Shown here: positions 9,185 to 18,350 of the stretch, in pieces | How positions within the stretch are numbered: position 1 is the stretch's first letter | Layout: the number at the start of each line of letters is the position of its first letter | Assembly (NCBI RefSeq): GCF_013375035.1 | Contig: NZ_CP056032.1 | Location: 1,286,001 to 1,350,000 of the forward strand | DNA length: 64,000 bases | Source of the DNA: Spirosoma sp. KUDC1026 | GTDB lineage: Bacteria > Bacteroidota > Bacteroidia > Cytophagales > Spirosomataceae | Direction of reading: 5' to 3' | Notes under the pieces: generated by a model | The model's database searches: none | What the model was told of the DNA's origin: nothing | The model's input: only the letters and a program-made list of their open reading frames with translations | Program-made: the position numbers and the translations under genes

Positions 9185-10717
9185 ATGAAAAAGATACATC
9201 TTCTGACCCCCTTCTGCGCGCTGCTCATTGGTTTGAGTGGCTGCGAGAAAGGATTCGATCAGCTAAACGTTAACCCAACGGCGGCTACGGCGTTGAATCC
9301 AGTCTTTACGTTTAATAACGCCATTATCAATACGTCTTTTCCGGCGTCTATTCTGATTTTTGAGGAGCCCATTGTTCAGCAAATGTTCAGTCCAAACTCG
9401 GGAATTATAGCCGGAGGTAACTACAACATTGATAACCGCGGATCGGCTGGGGCAAACGCAGCGCTGTGGCAGCGGTACTACCGGGACGTTATCCGGTATC
9501 TGGTTGACGGACTGGATAAAACAAAAAGCGATGCCAGCCGCAGCAACCTCTACAACATGATGCGAATCTGGAAAGCCTATGCGTTCATGGTGCTGACAGA
9601 TACGTACGGCGATGTTCCGTACACCGAAGCCGGTATGGGTTTTCTGGGGAGCAACATCACGCCAAAATACGACGCGCAGGAAGCGATCTACACCGACATT
9701 CTGAAGGAGTTGACCGAAGCCACTGCAGCGCTGGATGCGACAAAGCCAACCGAAGCCGGTGAAGTAATGTATAGCGGTAACATTGATCGCTGGAAACGAC
9801 TGGGTAACTCGCTGCTGCTGCGGGCCGGTATGCGCTTGTCGAAAGTAAATCCAACCCTGGCGCAGTCGACCGTACAGAAAGCCGTGGCCGGTGGGTTGAT
9901 GCAGTCAAACGCGGATAACTGTGCTGTGCGGAACAATGCCAATTACCAGAACAGTGTTGGTACGACCCTTAACGCTACCGAAGCAGCCAACTACTACCTG
10001 ACGGGGGCATTTGTTGATTATCTGAAATCAACCGAAGATCCACGGCTGGCGTCGATTGCTGTCCGGTACGTAGGGGCCAGAAGTGGCGTTGAGCAAACGG
10101 CTGCCCGGGCTAACCGAACGGCGGCCGTCCAGATCGGGATGCCGTTGGGCTACGACAATGGTAGTATACCCGCCCGGGCCTCTGCCGATGGACTAGCCAG
10201 TTTTTACGACTACTCGCAACTGGATCGGACCCGGCTGGGGCGATTCGACGTGCCCTGTTATCTGTTAACCTACGCCCAGACGCAACTGCTACTGGCCGAA
10301 GCCGCACAGCGCGGCTGGACTACGGGAAATGCGGCCGACTATTACAATGCCGGTGTAACCGCTCATATGCAGCAACTGGGAGACTATGATGCGACGTCGC
10401 TGGTATCGGCGGCTAACATTACGGCTTATTTACAGAAAAACCCCTACGTAGCGGCCAGAGGGCTCGAACAGATCAATACGCAATACTGGGTAGCGTCGCT
10501 GCTGAATGGTCCTGAGTTATTTGCCAATTTCCGCCGGAGCGGCTATCCGACGCTGAAGCCAAACCCGTATCCTGGAAAAGAAATCAAAGGAAATTTCATC
10601 AACCGGCTCAGCTATCCAGACGCGGAGATTTCGGTTAACCAGGCAAACCTAAATACGGTCGTGTCTCGGCAAGGTCCTGATAATCTGGATACCCGTGTCT
10701 GGTGGGATAAACAGTAG
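9185..10717 (+). CDS. SusD/RagB-family nutrient-binding outer-membrane lipoprotein
   Basis: This 510-residue lipoprotein follows SusC by 20 bases. The signal ends in the lipobox LSGC and is followed by EKGFDQLNVNPT, a common SusD start. Body motifs are TDTYGDVPYTEAG, IYTDILKELTEA, LLLRAGMRLSKVNP and a C-terminal YWVASLLNGPELFANFRRSG with the closing TRVWWDKQ, all typical of the SusD-like_2 group. It forms the surface lid over the SusC channel and binds substrate; specificity cannot be read from sequence. Confidence 0.95.
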   Translation: MKKIHLLTPFCALLIGLSGCEKGFDQLNVNPTAATALNPVFTFNNAIINTSFPASILIFEEPIVQQMFSPNSGIIAGGNYNIDNRGSAGANAALWQRYYRDVIRYLVDGLDKTKSDASRSNLYNMMRIWKAYAFMVLTDTYGDVPYTEAGMGFLGSNITPKYDAQEAIYTDILKELTEATAALDATKPTEAGEVMYSGNIDRWKRLGNSLLLRAGMRLSKVNPTLAQSTVQKAVAGGLMQSNADNCAVRNNANYQNSVGTTLNATEAANYYLTGAFVDYLKSTEDPRLASIAVRYVGARSGVEQTAARANRTAAVQIGMPLGYDNGSIPARASADGLASFYDYSQLDRTRLGRFDVPCYLLTYAQTQLLLAEAAQRGWTTGNAADYYNAGVTAHMQQLGDYDATSLVSAANITAYLQKNPYVAARGLEQINTQYWVASLLNGPELFANFRRSGYPTLKPNPYPGKEIKGNFINRLSYPDAEISVNQANLNTVVSRQGPDNLDTRVWWDKQ

Positions 10718-10778
10718 TTTGGTGAGCTACGGTGTCTTACTAAGAGAAATATATTCCTACAACCTTACACATTTCTAT

Positions 10779-11699
10779 ATGAAGGGTTCCTTATTCATCG
10801 CGGCTGCGCTGATTGGTTTGTGCGCACAGACGCAGGCGCAACAGATTGGCGCTAGCAAAGAAGCCATCATGGCTTACTCGCAGGAGTGGAAAGGCGAACG
10901 CTACCCCGACGGCCGGCCGAAAGTGTCGGATGATCTGGTGGAGCGGCTCAAAAACATATCCATCGAAGAGGCCTGGGGAGTCATGAAAAACGAAGGCTAC
11001 AACAACCAGTTCGAAGCAGGCTGGCAGGTTATCCACCCCGATAAGGTGCTGGCTGGCCGCGTTGTGACGGCGCAGTACATGCCGTCGCGCCCCGATATGG
11101 AGAAACCCATCAAGGAGAAAGGGAAAGCAGAAAAACGGTCGGGTTCGCCCAACTCCTGGCCCATTGACGTACTGCAAACCAACGATGTGTACGTAGCAGA
11201 TGGCTTCGGGAAGATCATCGACGGTACGCTGATCGGCGATAACCTGGGTAATTCCATTTTCGCTAAATCCAAAACGGGAGTGGTGTTCGACGGTGGGGTG
11301 CGCGATCTCGAAGGTCTCGAAGAAATCGACGGCTTCGTGGGCTACGTGCGCGGTGTCGATCCATCCTACATCAAGGAAATGATCATGACGGGTATTAACT
11401 GCCCCATCCGGATCGGTCGCTCGACGGTTCTCCCCGGCGACCTGGTGCTGGGCAAGAAAGAAGGGGTCATTTTCATTCCGGCGCACCTGGCCGAGAAAGT
11501 AATTACCAGCGCAGAGTGGGTAGCCCTGCAGGATGATTTTGGGCATCAGATGCTGCGGGAAGGTAAGTACACCCCCGGCGAAATTGATATGAAATGGAGT
11601 GCCGCTATCATTACTACGTTCCGGGGCTGGCTCAAGTCGCACCCAGAAAAAGTGAAAATGTCGGCGCAGGAACTCGAAAAGCGTATCACGGCACTTTAG
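10779..11699 (+). CDS. RraA-like family protein, exported
   Basis: The ATG at 10779 gives 306 residues with a signal peptide (MKGSLFIAAALIGLCAQTQA); the upstream ATG at 10695 overlaps susD and is less likely. The core matches the RraA / 4-hydroxy-4-methyl-2-oxoglutarate aldolase fold: VADGFGKIIDGTLIGDNLGNS, the GVVFDGGVRDLEG loop, and VRGVDPSYIKE followed by STVLPGDLVLGKKEGVIFIP. The G-x(~20)-R-D-type motif is typical for metal-dependent keto-acid aldolases or decarboxylases. Typical RraA proteins have about 160-230 residues; this one has an extra N-terminal domain. With the enolase-superfamily gene 34 bases downstream it may act in sugar-acid breakdown; that is inference. Confidence 0.8.
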   Translation: MKGSLFIAAALIGLCAQTQAQQIGASKEAIMAYSQEWKGERYPDGRPKVSDDLVERLKNISIEEAWGVMKNEGYNNQFEAGWQVIHPDKVLAGRVVTAQYMPSRPDMEKPIKEKGKAEKRSGSPNSWPIDVLQTNDVYVADGFGKIIDGTLIGDNLGNSIFAKSKTGVVFDGGVRDLEGLEEIDGFVGYVRGVDPSYIKEMIMTGINCPIRIGRSTVLPGDLVLGKKEGVIFIPAHLAEKVITSAEWVALQDDFGHQMLREGKYTPGEIDMKWSAAIITTFRGWLKSHPEKVKMSAQELEKRITAL

Positions 11700-11733
11700 T
11701 CGGTTAGCAACTCTTTAATCTTCCTATTACCCC

Positions 11734-13218
11734 ATGAAAAATATCCTTGACCGTTTTGCCTATAAGCGCCCGGAACCCGCCGTTCCGGTTCCACAACCCG
11801 CCAATCCCGAACTCCAACGGGCCGATGATCGCCGGGGATTCCTGAAGAAATCGGCGTTGGGCGGCCTGTCGCTTGGCCTGTTGTTCGACCACGACAAGCA
11901 GGCTGAGATGGAGTATATCAGCCAGAAAGTAAACCGCAGTTCCAAACCGTCGGAATTGAGAATCACTGATATGCGGGTGGCTGTGCTGACGGGGGTGCCG
12001 TTTACGAGTCCCATCATCCGGATTGATACCAACCAGGGTATTTCGGGCTACGGCGAGGTGCGCGATGGAGCCAGCGCCAAATACGCGCTCTTCCTGAAAA
12101 GCCGGATTCTGGGCAAAAACCCCTGCAACGTCGAACAGTTGTTCAAGATCATCAAAGAATTCGGCCAGCATGGTCGGGCTGCGGGCGGGGTTTGTGGCGT
12201 CGAAATGGCGCTTTGGGATCTGGCCGGAAAAGCCTACGGGGTGCCGGTCTATCAGATGCTGGGCGGGAAGTACCGCGACGAAGTGCGGCTATACGCCGAT
12301 ACGCCCGAAGAAAAAGACCCAACGGCTTTTGCCAAGAAGATGAAAGCCGAGCGGATCGATAAAGGCTTTACGTTCCTGAAAATGGATTTTGGTATCGAAC
12401 TCCTAGCCGATACGCCCGGTACGCTGATCGGTGCGGGAGTCTGGGACGTAAAACGACAGTTCGGAAATGCCCCTGTCGGACCCCGGCAGGTAGGTAGCTA
12501 TAGCATGACCAAACACCCGTTTACGCGGGTGCAGGTGACCGACAAGGGGCTGGATATTCTGGCTGATTACGTCGAGAAGGTACGAAACGCTATTGGGTAT
12601 GACATGCCGCTGGCGGCCGACCATTTCGGTCATTTCGACGTCAATACGGCAATCCGGCTGGGCAAGAGACTGGAGCGGTACCAACTGGCCTGGCTAGAAG
12701 ATATGGTGCCCTGGTTCTATCACGATCAGTGGCGGCAGATTACCGAAGCGATCGAAACCCCAACGCTGACGGGCGAAGATATTTACCTGAAAGAAGAGTT
12801 TATCAAACTCGTCGATGCGAAAGCCGTCGACCTGATCCAGCCCGATCTGGCATCGTCGGGGGGGATTCTGGAAACCAAAAAGATTGGTGATTATGCCGAA
12901 GAAAAAGGCATACCGATGGCGATGCACTTTGCTGGATCGCCCATTTCGATGATGGCTAACGTGCACTGTGCGGCCGCTACTCAGAACTTTGTCGCGCTGG
13001 AACACCACGGCGTCGACGTGCCTTTCTGGGAGGATCTGGTAACGGGTATTGAGAAACCCATCGTAAATCAGGGGTTCATCCGGGTGCCGGATAAACCAGG
13101 CCTGGGCGTCGAACTAAACGAAGCCGTGGCCAAACAGCACATGATGAAAGACGAGCAGTATTTCGCCCCGTCCGACAGCTGGAACAAAGTCGAATCCTGG
13201 GACCGGACCTGGAGTTAA
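11734..13218 (+). CDS. Mandelate racemase/muconate lactonizing-type enolase superfamily enzyme, Tat-type leader
   Basis: The 494-residue protein has a twin-arginine motif (DDRRGFLKKSALGGLSLG, residues 30-47) after an unusually long, Pro-rich N-terminus. The enolase-superfamily capping domain (ITDMRVAVLTG) is followed by a barrel. Visible active-site elements are FTFLKMDFG (Kx D/K motif), AADHFGHFD, WLEDMVPW and LTGEDIY for the metal ligands and a late MHFAGSPIS with histidine. Members of this class are sugar-acid dehydratases or racemases. Pairing with an RraA-like aldolase fits a dehydratase-then-aldolase step. It ends the sigma-controlled locus; a strong hairpin follows. Confidence 0.85.
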   Translation: MKNILDRFAYKRPEPAVPVPQPANPELQRADDRRGFLKKSALGGLSLGLLFDHDKQAEMEYISQKVNRSSKPSELRITDMRVAVLTGVPFTSPIIRIDTNQGISGYGEVRDGASAKYALFLKSRILGKNPCNVEQLFKIIKEFGQHGRAAGGVCGVEMALWDLAGKAYGVPVYQMLGGKYRDEVRLYADTPEEKDPTAFAKKMKAERIDKGFTFLKMDFGIELLADTPGTLIGAGVWDVKRQFGNAPVGPRQVGSYSMTKHPFTRVQVTDKGLDILADYVEKVRNAIGYDMPLAADHFGHFDVNTAIRLGKRLERYQLAWLEDMVPWFYHDQWRQITEAIETPTLTGEDIYLKEEFIKLVDAKAVDLIQPDLASSGGILETKKIGDYAEEKGIPMAMHFAGSPISMMANVHCAAATQNFVALEHHGVDVPFWEDLVTGIEKPIVNQGFIRVPDKPGLGVELNEAVAKQHMMKDEQYFAPSDSWNKVESWDRTWS

Positions 13219-13236
13219 ACTACCAGATGTACTAAG

Positions 13237-13284
13237 CTAATGGGTTGATTCAGGAAAGTTGTCTTTCCTGAATCAACCCATTAG
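13237..13284. terminator. Bidirectional terminator between convergent genes
   Basis: A perfect 22-bp stem (13237-13258 with 13263-13284) closes on a 4-base loop TTGT. It separates the plus-strand enolase-superfamily gene from the minus-strand glycosidase gene, and its right arm contains the stop codon of the latter (13281-13283). There is no clear T-run. Confidence 0.75.
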
Positions 13285-15422
13285 TTGTTAATCAGAATGC
13301 CATCAAATTGCTCGAGTTTATCCAGCGTAAAATTGACGTAGCCATCCTGCCAGGTAAACGGCACGGCTTTATCGGTTGCCATCGACAGGAGCGAGGCTGG
13401 TTTCTTATCAGCTTTGACGCGGAAGGTAAGGTTGTAAATGGGCAGGGGCTTGAAATACGTATTACCGCTGAAACCCGTCAGGTTAACCAGATGCACGATC
13501 AGACCATCATCAGTTTTTCGGGATGGGTTTTGTCGTTCGTTCCGGCCGTACTGCTGCACAATCACTTCAACCCGCTCCGGCGCGTTAGTTTGCAGCAACT
13601 GACTGGCGTCAGGAAAAACACGATCGATAGCGTCAAGCAGCACGTTTTTGTGTTCCTGATAACCGTGCATATAATACAGCCGACCGAGGTTAATGGGTAA
13701 AATGACGTTCGTGCTACGCCCATATTTCTTCGTCGCCATACCGTAGTAACCCGTCGGATCATGCCCGCCAATAATTTCCGGTGGTCCGGGGCGTCCTTTC
13801 GCGAGAATGGGTAGGAATCGGGCGTCAGCTCCACTTAGATCGTATAATCCCAGGTTAAACTTCCAGAACAGCATTGTCTGGCCGGGCAGGCGTTTGAACA
13901 GTTCCTTATTATCGGGTCGGAGGTAGAAACCGCTGCCTTCGTGGTCACGGTTCACGATTTTAGCGCCGAACAAGTCCATCAAACTCGCTGCATTATCGAA
14001 CATTGTCGTGTTCGTGGCAATCAGGTTCGTGCCCTGCTGGGAGGCATTACGTAACGCCTGCATCGACGCGGGGTTGAGGTACGTAATGTCCGGCAGAATC
14101 AGAAGTTGGTACTGCTTGAGCTTTTCGGCCTGTTTGTCCAACTGCGAATCCTCGATAATATCGAACGCCAGGTGGGCTTCCTTCAGCATCAGCTGAATCC
14201 CCCGATATTCCTGCATGGGTGCGCCACTCGGCCAGGAACCCGGTGCAACAATGGCGATTTTGGCAACCGAGGTATAATTACCGAAGTAGGGCTCGAACTT
14301 CTTATGGTGCGCATAAATCCGTTTGATGATGCCGAAATTCCGTTCGTCCTCGTAACCCCGCATATCGCCCATCATGCTGATGTCGAGACCCGAACCGTTG
14401 GCAATGTTCTCATACAGCCGGATCGCTACTTCTTCCGGTTCGACCGCGTTGTAGCGCGACTGAAACGAAATCTGCTGAATGCTGCTGTTGCTGATGATGT
14501 GGTCCGGGTAGGAATGAACCGCATTGTTCACGTTGTCGGACGCCGAGTAGGGCCAATAGGGCAGGCTGTTCGTCTGCGACTCGTGGCGAATAATGTCGAC
14601 GTATTGATCCATGTACGTGCAGAGCGCAATCTGCTCATTCTTCGATTTAATAAGCGTGTGGAGCCGTTTGGTCCAGTCGTCGGTCGTAAATTTCTTGAAC
14701 GCCTGGTACGTCTGGAAAACCGGGTCAGCTTTGTTTTCCTCCGTTGGTAGTTTCATGCTCTTGCTATAATCCGCAAAGCGCTTTTTGTCGTACTCGTTCT
14801 GGTCGATGCCGTGGTACTTTCCCTCATAGGGGTTATTGACCTGATAGCCCGGCATATTCAGGAAAACACCGTCGATGGGGTAGCGGTCGATAACTTCCTC
14901 GATGATCCGAAACGCCTTGTCCTGCACGTAGGGCGCGTTGATGGATACGACGTACATATCCGTGTTAATGATTCGCTCGCCTTTCGGTGATATGTAACAC
15001 CAGTCCGGGTGGGCCTTGAAAATGCTTTCATGGACCCGACTGAAATCAAACCGTACCATAACCCGGATGCCGTGCTGGTGGCACTTCTCGACGACTTCGC
15101 CCAGCATGTTGGTTTTCATGTAGGGGTTCGTGTAGTGGAAATCGAGTTGCGTCGGGTAAAACGCCATGATGCCGCCCGCGTTGATCAGCAACGTATTGGC
15201 CGAACAGGCCAGCAGGTCTTTTACCAACGAGTCGGGGTTAAGCGTCGCGGCTTCGTAGGCAGGAAGATTGGTTTGAATCACTCGCAGGTTGTTTTGTTTC
15301 CACCAATAATTTGACGTTGGTTTCGTACTGGCTTTGGACGTAACGCGGGTGGCTTTTTGCGCCAGAATGGTGGTGTGAACCAGTAGCGTACTTATCAAAA
15401 AGAGAAGACGTAACAGCGTCAT
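13281..15422 (-). CDS. Putative secreted glycoside hydrolase (GHL6 / GH42-trimerisation type)
   Basis: The ATG at 15422 gives 713 residues with a signal peptide (MTLLRLLFLISTLLVHTTIL). The N-terminal TIM barrel (about 40-370) has HQHGIRVMVRFDFSRVHE, DTMYVVSINAPYVQDKA-like and YPIDGVFLNMPGY segments typical of the hypothetical glycosyl hydrolase GHL6 family. The middle (about 375-570) looks like the class-I amidotransferase-like trimerisation domain of GH42 galactosidases (KIAIVAPGSWPS, QYQLLILPDITYLNP). The C-terminus is a beta-sandwich. Members are often annotated alpha-L-fucosidase-like or beta-galactosidase-like; the substrate is not known. Confidence 0.72.
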   Translation of the reverse strand: MTLLRLLFLISTLLVHTTILAQKATRVTSKASTKPTSNYWWKQNNLRVIQTNLPAYEAATLNPDSLVKDLLACSANTLLINAGGIMAFYPTQLDFHYTNPYMKTNMLGEVVEKCHQHGIRVMVRFDFSRVHESIFKAHPDWCYISPKGERIINTDMYVVSINAPYVQDKAFRIIEEVIDRYPIDGVFLNMPGYQVNNPYEGKYHGIDQNEYDKKRFADYSKSMKLPTEENKADPVFQTYQAFKKFTTDDWTKRLHTLIKSKNEQIALCTYMDQYVDIIRHESQTNSLPYWPYSASDNVNNAVHSYPDHIISNSSIQQISFQSRYNAVEPEEVAIRLYENIANGSGLDISMMGDMRGYEDERNFGIIKRIYAHHKKFEPYFGNYTSVAKIAIVAPGSWPSGAPMQEYRGIQLMLKEAHLAFDIIEDSQLDKQAEKLKQYQLLILPDITYLNPASMQALRNASQQGTNLIATNTTMFDNAASLMDLFGAKIVNRDHEGSGFYLRPDNKELFKRLPGQTMLFWKFNLGLYDLSGADARFLPILAKGRPGPPEIIGGHDPTGYYGMATKKYGRSTNVILPINLGRLYYMHGYQEHKNVLLDAIDRVFPDASQLLQTNAPERVEVIVQQYGRNERQNPSRKTDDGLIVHLVNLTGFSGNTYFKPLPIYNLTFRVKADKKPASLLSMATDKAVPFTWQDGYVNFTLDKLEQFDGILINN

Positions 15423-15636
15423 GCAGTGGATTGATTCAGGGTCTGAAGGCAATGCGTATAACAGGCGGAAAGGGCTGGATTTTACTGATCTTGGCGCAAA
15501 GAATTACTACCTGGCTTATGCATGAAGCTGTCATCAGATTAGATAAGTGTACGCTATTGGGCCGTTCAGTATAGAAGGCGTACCGTATGCTTTAGATATT
15601 GACTGTAGTCAAGAAACGACAACGGTCAGTATCTGT

Positions 15637-16701
15637 ATGGCTTTTTCATCCCGTCGTGATTTCATCCGGCAAACCGTGTTGGCGACGGTGGCTGGCAGCA
15701 GCGCGTCTGCCTGGTTACCGGCACGTGCAGAACCCCGAAAAAACGAACCGGTTATTCTTGGGCATAATGGCTTCCGGTATCGGGTGGTGCCGGGCTGGGG
15801 CGTTCTGGATGCGGGAAAAAATCCGGTCAACGACTGCCACGAGATGGTGCAGGACGCCAAAGGTCGGATCATTCTGCTGACCAACGAGACAAAAAATAAC
15901 GTGCTGATGTACGATAAATCGGGCAAGCTGCTCGGTACCTGGGGACACGATTACCCTGGCGGGCATGGACTGACCATTGGTGGAGAAGGGAATGAGCAAT
16001 ACTTAATCATCTGCGATACCGACCGGCATCAGGTGATCAAAACGGACCTCAACGGGCGGGAGCTGATGAAGATTGATTACCCGCGCGAAACGGGTACGTA
16101 TGCCTATCCAACGCAGTTCAAACCAACCGAATCGGCCATCAATCCGGCTAACGGTGACATCTATGTGGTTGATGGATACGGCCTGAATTACGTTACGCAG
16201 TACGACAGCAGCGGTAAACTCATCCGTCAGTTTGGGGGTGGTGGGCAGGGCGACGCCAACTTCGATTGCTGTCACGGGATCGTTGTCGACCGACGGCAGG
16301 CAACGCCCACGCTGATCATCACCGACCGGCGACGGAATGCCCTCAAACGCTTCACCCTCGACGGAAAATATCTGTCGACCATTGCCCTGCCGGGTTCGTT
16401 CATCTGCCGGCCGGTCATTCATGGCGATCACTTATACGGAGCGGTTTACCGGAGTACGTCCGAACAGTACGCCGAGTCGGGGTACGTGCAGATTCTGGAT
16501 AAGAATGATAAGGTCGTTTCCACGCCCGGCGGCTCCGAGCCAGTCTATCAGGCGGGAAAACTCATGGAGCAACGCAAAGAACTGGCAGGTTCGCCTTTTC
16601 TGCACCCGCACGATGTGCTGGTGGATGAAGACGAAAACCTGTACGTAGCGCAGTGGAGTTCGAAAAAAACGTACCCCGTCAAACTGGAACGGGTTGGCTA
16701 A
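15637..16701 (+). CDS. NHL/six-bladed beta-propeller protein with Tat signal
   Basis: Start chosen at 15637, which gives MAFSSRRDFIRQTVLATVAG, a clear twin-arginine leader; the upstream ATG at 15547 adds a stretch with no signal character. The 354-residue mature protein has repeated NHL-like blades (NVLMYDKSGKLLGTWG, GDIYVVDGYGLNYVTQYD, ALKRFTLDGKYLSTI, FLHPHDVLVDEDENLYVAQW). It resembles periplasmic propeller proteins sometimes misannotated as peptidylglycine monooxygenase. It may bind or process a ligand for the adjacent cytochrome cluster; no catalytic residues are evident. It is divergent from the GHL6 gene. Confidence 0.75.
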   Translation: MAFSSRRDFIRQTVLATVAGSSASAWLPARAEPRKNEPVILGHNGFRYRVVPGWGVLDAGKNPVNDCHEMVQDAKGRIILLTNETKNNVLMYDKSGKLLGTWGHDYPGGHGLTIGGEGNEQYLIICDTDRHQVIKTDLNGRELMKIDYPRETGTYAYPTQFKPTESAINPANGDIYVVDGYGLNYVTQYDSSGKLIRQFGGGGQGDANFDCCHGIVVDRRQATPTLIITDRRRNALKRFTLDGKYLSTIALPGSFICRPVIHGDHLYGAVYRSTSEQYAESGYVQILDKNDKVVSTPGGSEPVYQAGKLMEQRKELAGSPFLHPHDVLVDEDENLYVAQWSSKKTYPVKLERVG

Positions 16702-16712
16702 GCGGATCAGGC

Positions 16713-18236
16713 ATGAATGGATCAATCTGCTTATTAGCCGAACCCGTACAACCCGCCGACTGGATGCTGTTTTTGGGGCATTTTCATCCGCTGGTTGTTC
16801 ACCTGCCCATTGGCTTTCTCCTAATCGCTGGCCTGCTCGAACTCGACCGGATCACGCGTCGCAATACCGTTAGTTCACACACGATTACCCTGATTCTTTT
16901 CTGGTCGGCGGTTAGTGCGACACTAGCCTGCGTGCTGGGCTATCTGCTATCGCTGGGTGGTGAGTACGAGGCCGACACGCTGGTGAGTCATCAATGGCTG
17001 GGGATTGGTGTGGCCGTCTTTGCCTGGCTGGCCTGGGCCGTCAAACGGGAGAACCTGGGACAGAAGCTCCCCGTCGTAAAGCGGCTGTATCTGCCCATAC
17101 TAAGTGTTGCGATCGTGCTGCTGCTCGCGGCTGGGCATCAGGGCGGGAACCTCACCCACGGTTCTGACTACCTGACGCAATATGCCCCTGATCCTATCCG
17201 ACAATTGGCTGGTCTGTCGCCTGCCGAGTCAGTAACACCGGCCAAACCGATTACCGATGTGAATCAGGCGATGGTGTACGAACAGATCATCAGCCCGATT
17301 CTGCAAAGCCGGTGCGTGCAGTGCCACAACGCCGACAAGTCGAAGGGCGGTTTACGTCTGGATAATCCCGAGCAGATTACGAAAGGAGCAAAAGAAGGAC
17401 CCGTTCTGGTTGCTGGCAGCGGGGCACGAAGTACACTAATAAAAGTGTGTCTGTTGCCCGAAGACGACAAACACCACATGCCACCCAAAGGAAAGTCCCA
17501 GCTAACCGACAGTCAACTGGCCTTGCTGACCTGGTGGATTGATGAGGGTGCACCGTTTACCAAAAAAGTGGCCGAGTTGACGGTTAGCGAGACGGTACGT
17601 CCGGCGCTGGCGTCGCTGGAAACGAGGCAAACCGTACCAAATACGGCTTCCGACAAGCCAGACGGACCTGCGGCAGATTCACCGGTCCTGGCTATGAACG
17701 TACCCGCGGCAAATCCAATCGTAGTGGCCGAACTGAAAAAAATGGGCTTGATCGTGTTGCCGCTCTCCGAAACAAAAAATCAACTGGAAGTAAGTGCCGT
17801 AAACGTCCGCTCGTTTACGGATGCGCAGGCAGCTGAACTGACGAAACTTGGCGAGCAGATCGTCTGGCTTAAACTGGGCGAAACCAACCTGTCTGACGCT
17901 GGACTGGCTCAGATAGGAAAACTCAAAAACCTGCAGAAGCTGCATCTGGAACAAACGAAGGTGACCGATGCGGGCCTGAAATACCTGACCGATCTGACCA
18001 ACCTGGAATACCTGAACTTATACGGTACGTCCATTACCGATGCCGGTCTGGTTCAGTTAAGCGGGTTGAAAAGCTTGAAAACGGTTTACCTGTGGCAGAC
18101 AAAGGTGACCCCGTCAGGTATTGCCACCTTACAGAAAGCCCGTCCACAGCTTACTATAATTGGGGGCATTAACGAACAGGAGGTCGCCGATTTTGTAAAA
18201 ACGACTTCGCCAGAAGAGAAGAAAGAAAACGAGTAA
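16713..18236 (+). CDS. Membrane protein with DUF2231-like, PSCyt1 cytochrome and leucine-rich-repeat domains
   Basis: From ATG 16713 the product has 507 residues. Residues about 20-160 hold four hydrophobic helices of the DUF2231 type (HFHPLVVHLPIGFLLIAGLL). Then comes a planctomycete-type cytochrome C domain (PSCyt1) with one haem motif CVQCH in ILQSRCVQCHNADKSKGG and a distal PEDDKHHMPPKGKSQL segment. The C-terminus has leucine-rich repeats (LKNLQKLHLEQTKVTDAGL, LTNLEYLNLYGTSITDAGL). The start is 11 bases after the propeller gene, so they are probably co-transcribed. The haem domain should face the periplasm. Function is unknown; electron transfer is inferred from the haem motif. Confidence 0.8.
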   Translation: MNGSICLLAEPVQPADWMLFLGHFHPLVVHLPIGFLLIAGLLELDRITRRNTVSSHTITLILFWSAVSATLACVLGYLLSLGGEYEADTLVSHQWLGIGVAVFAWLAWAVKRENLGQKLPVVKRLYLPILSVAIVLLLAAGHQGGNLTHGSDYLTQYAPDPIRQLAGLSPAESVTPAKPITDVNQAMVYEQIISPILQSRCVQCHNADKSKGGLRLDNPEQITKGAKEGPVLVAGSGARSTLIKVCLLPEDDKHHMPPKGKSQLTDSQLALLTWWIDEGAPFTKKVAELTVSETVRPALASLETRQTVPNTASDKPDGPAADSPVLAMNVPAANPIVVAELKKMGLIVLPLSETKNQLEVSAVNVRSFTDAQAAELTKLGEQIVWLKLGETNLSDAGLAQIGKLKNLQKLHLEQTKVTDAGLKYLTDLTNLEYLNLYGTSITDAGLVQLSGLKSLKTVYLWQTKVTPSGIATLQKARPQLTIIGGINEQEVADFVKTTSPEEKKENE

Positions 18237-18350
18237 GTCAGCGGATGATTTGCCAACTTTTGGTAAGTATATTGGCTTTTTTATGGTTAAATTTGTGTTT
18301 TGTGGTGTAAAAGGGGGTGCGTTTGGGTAGAAGCCGAGAGCCAAAACGGG

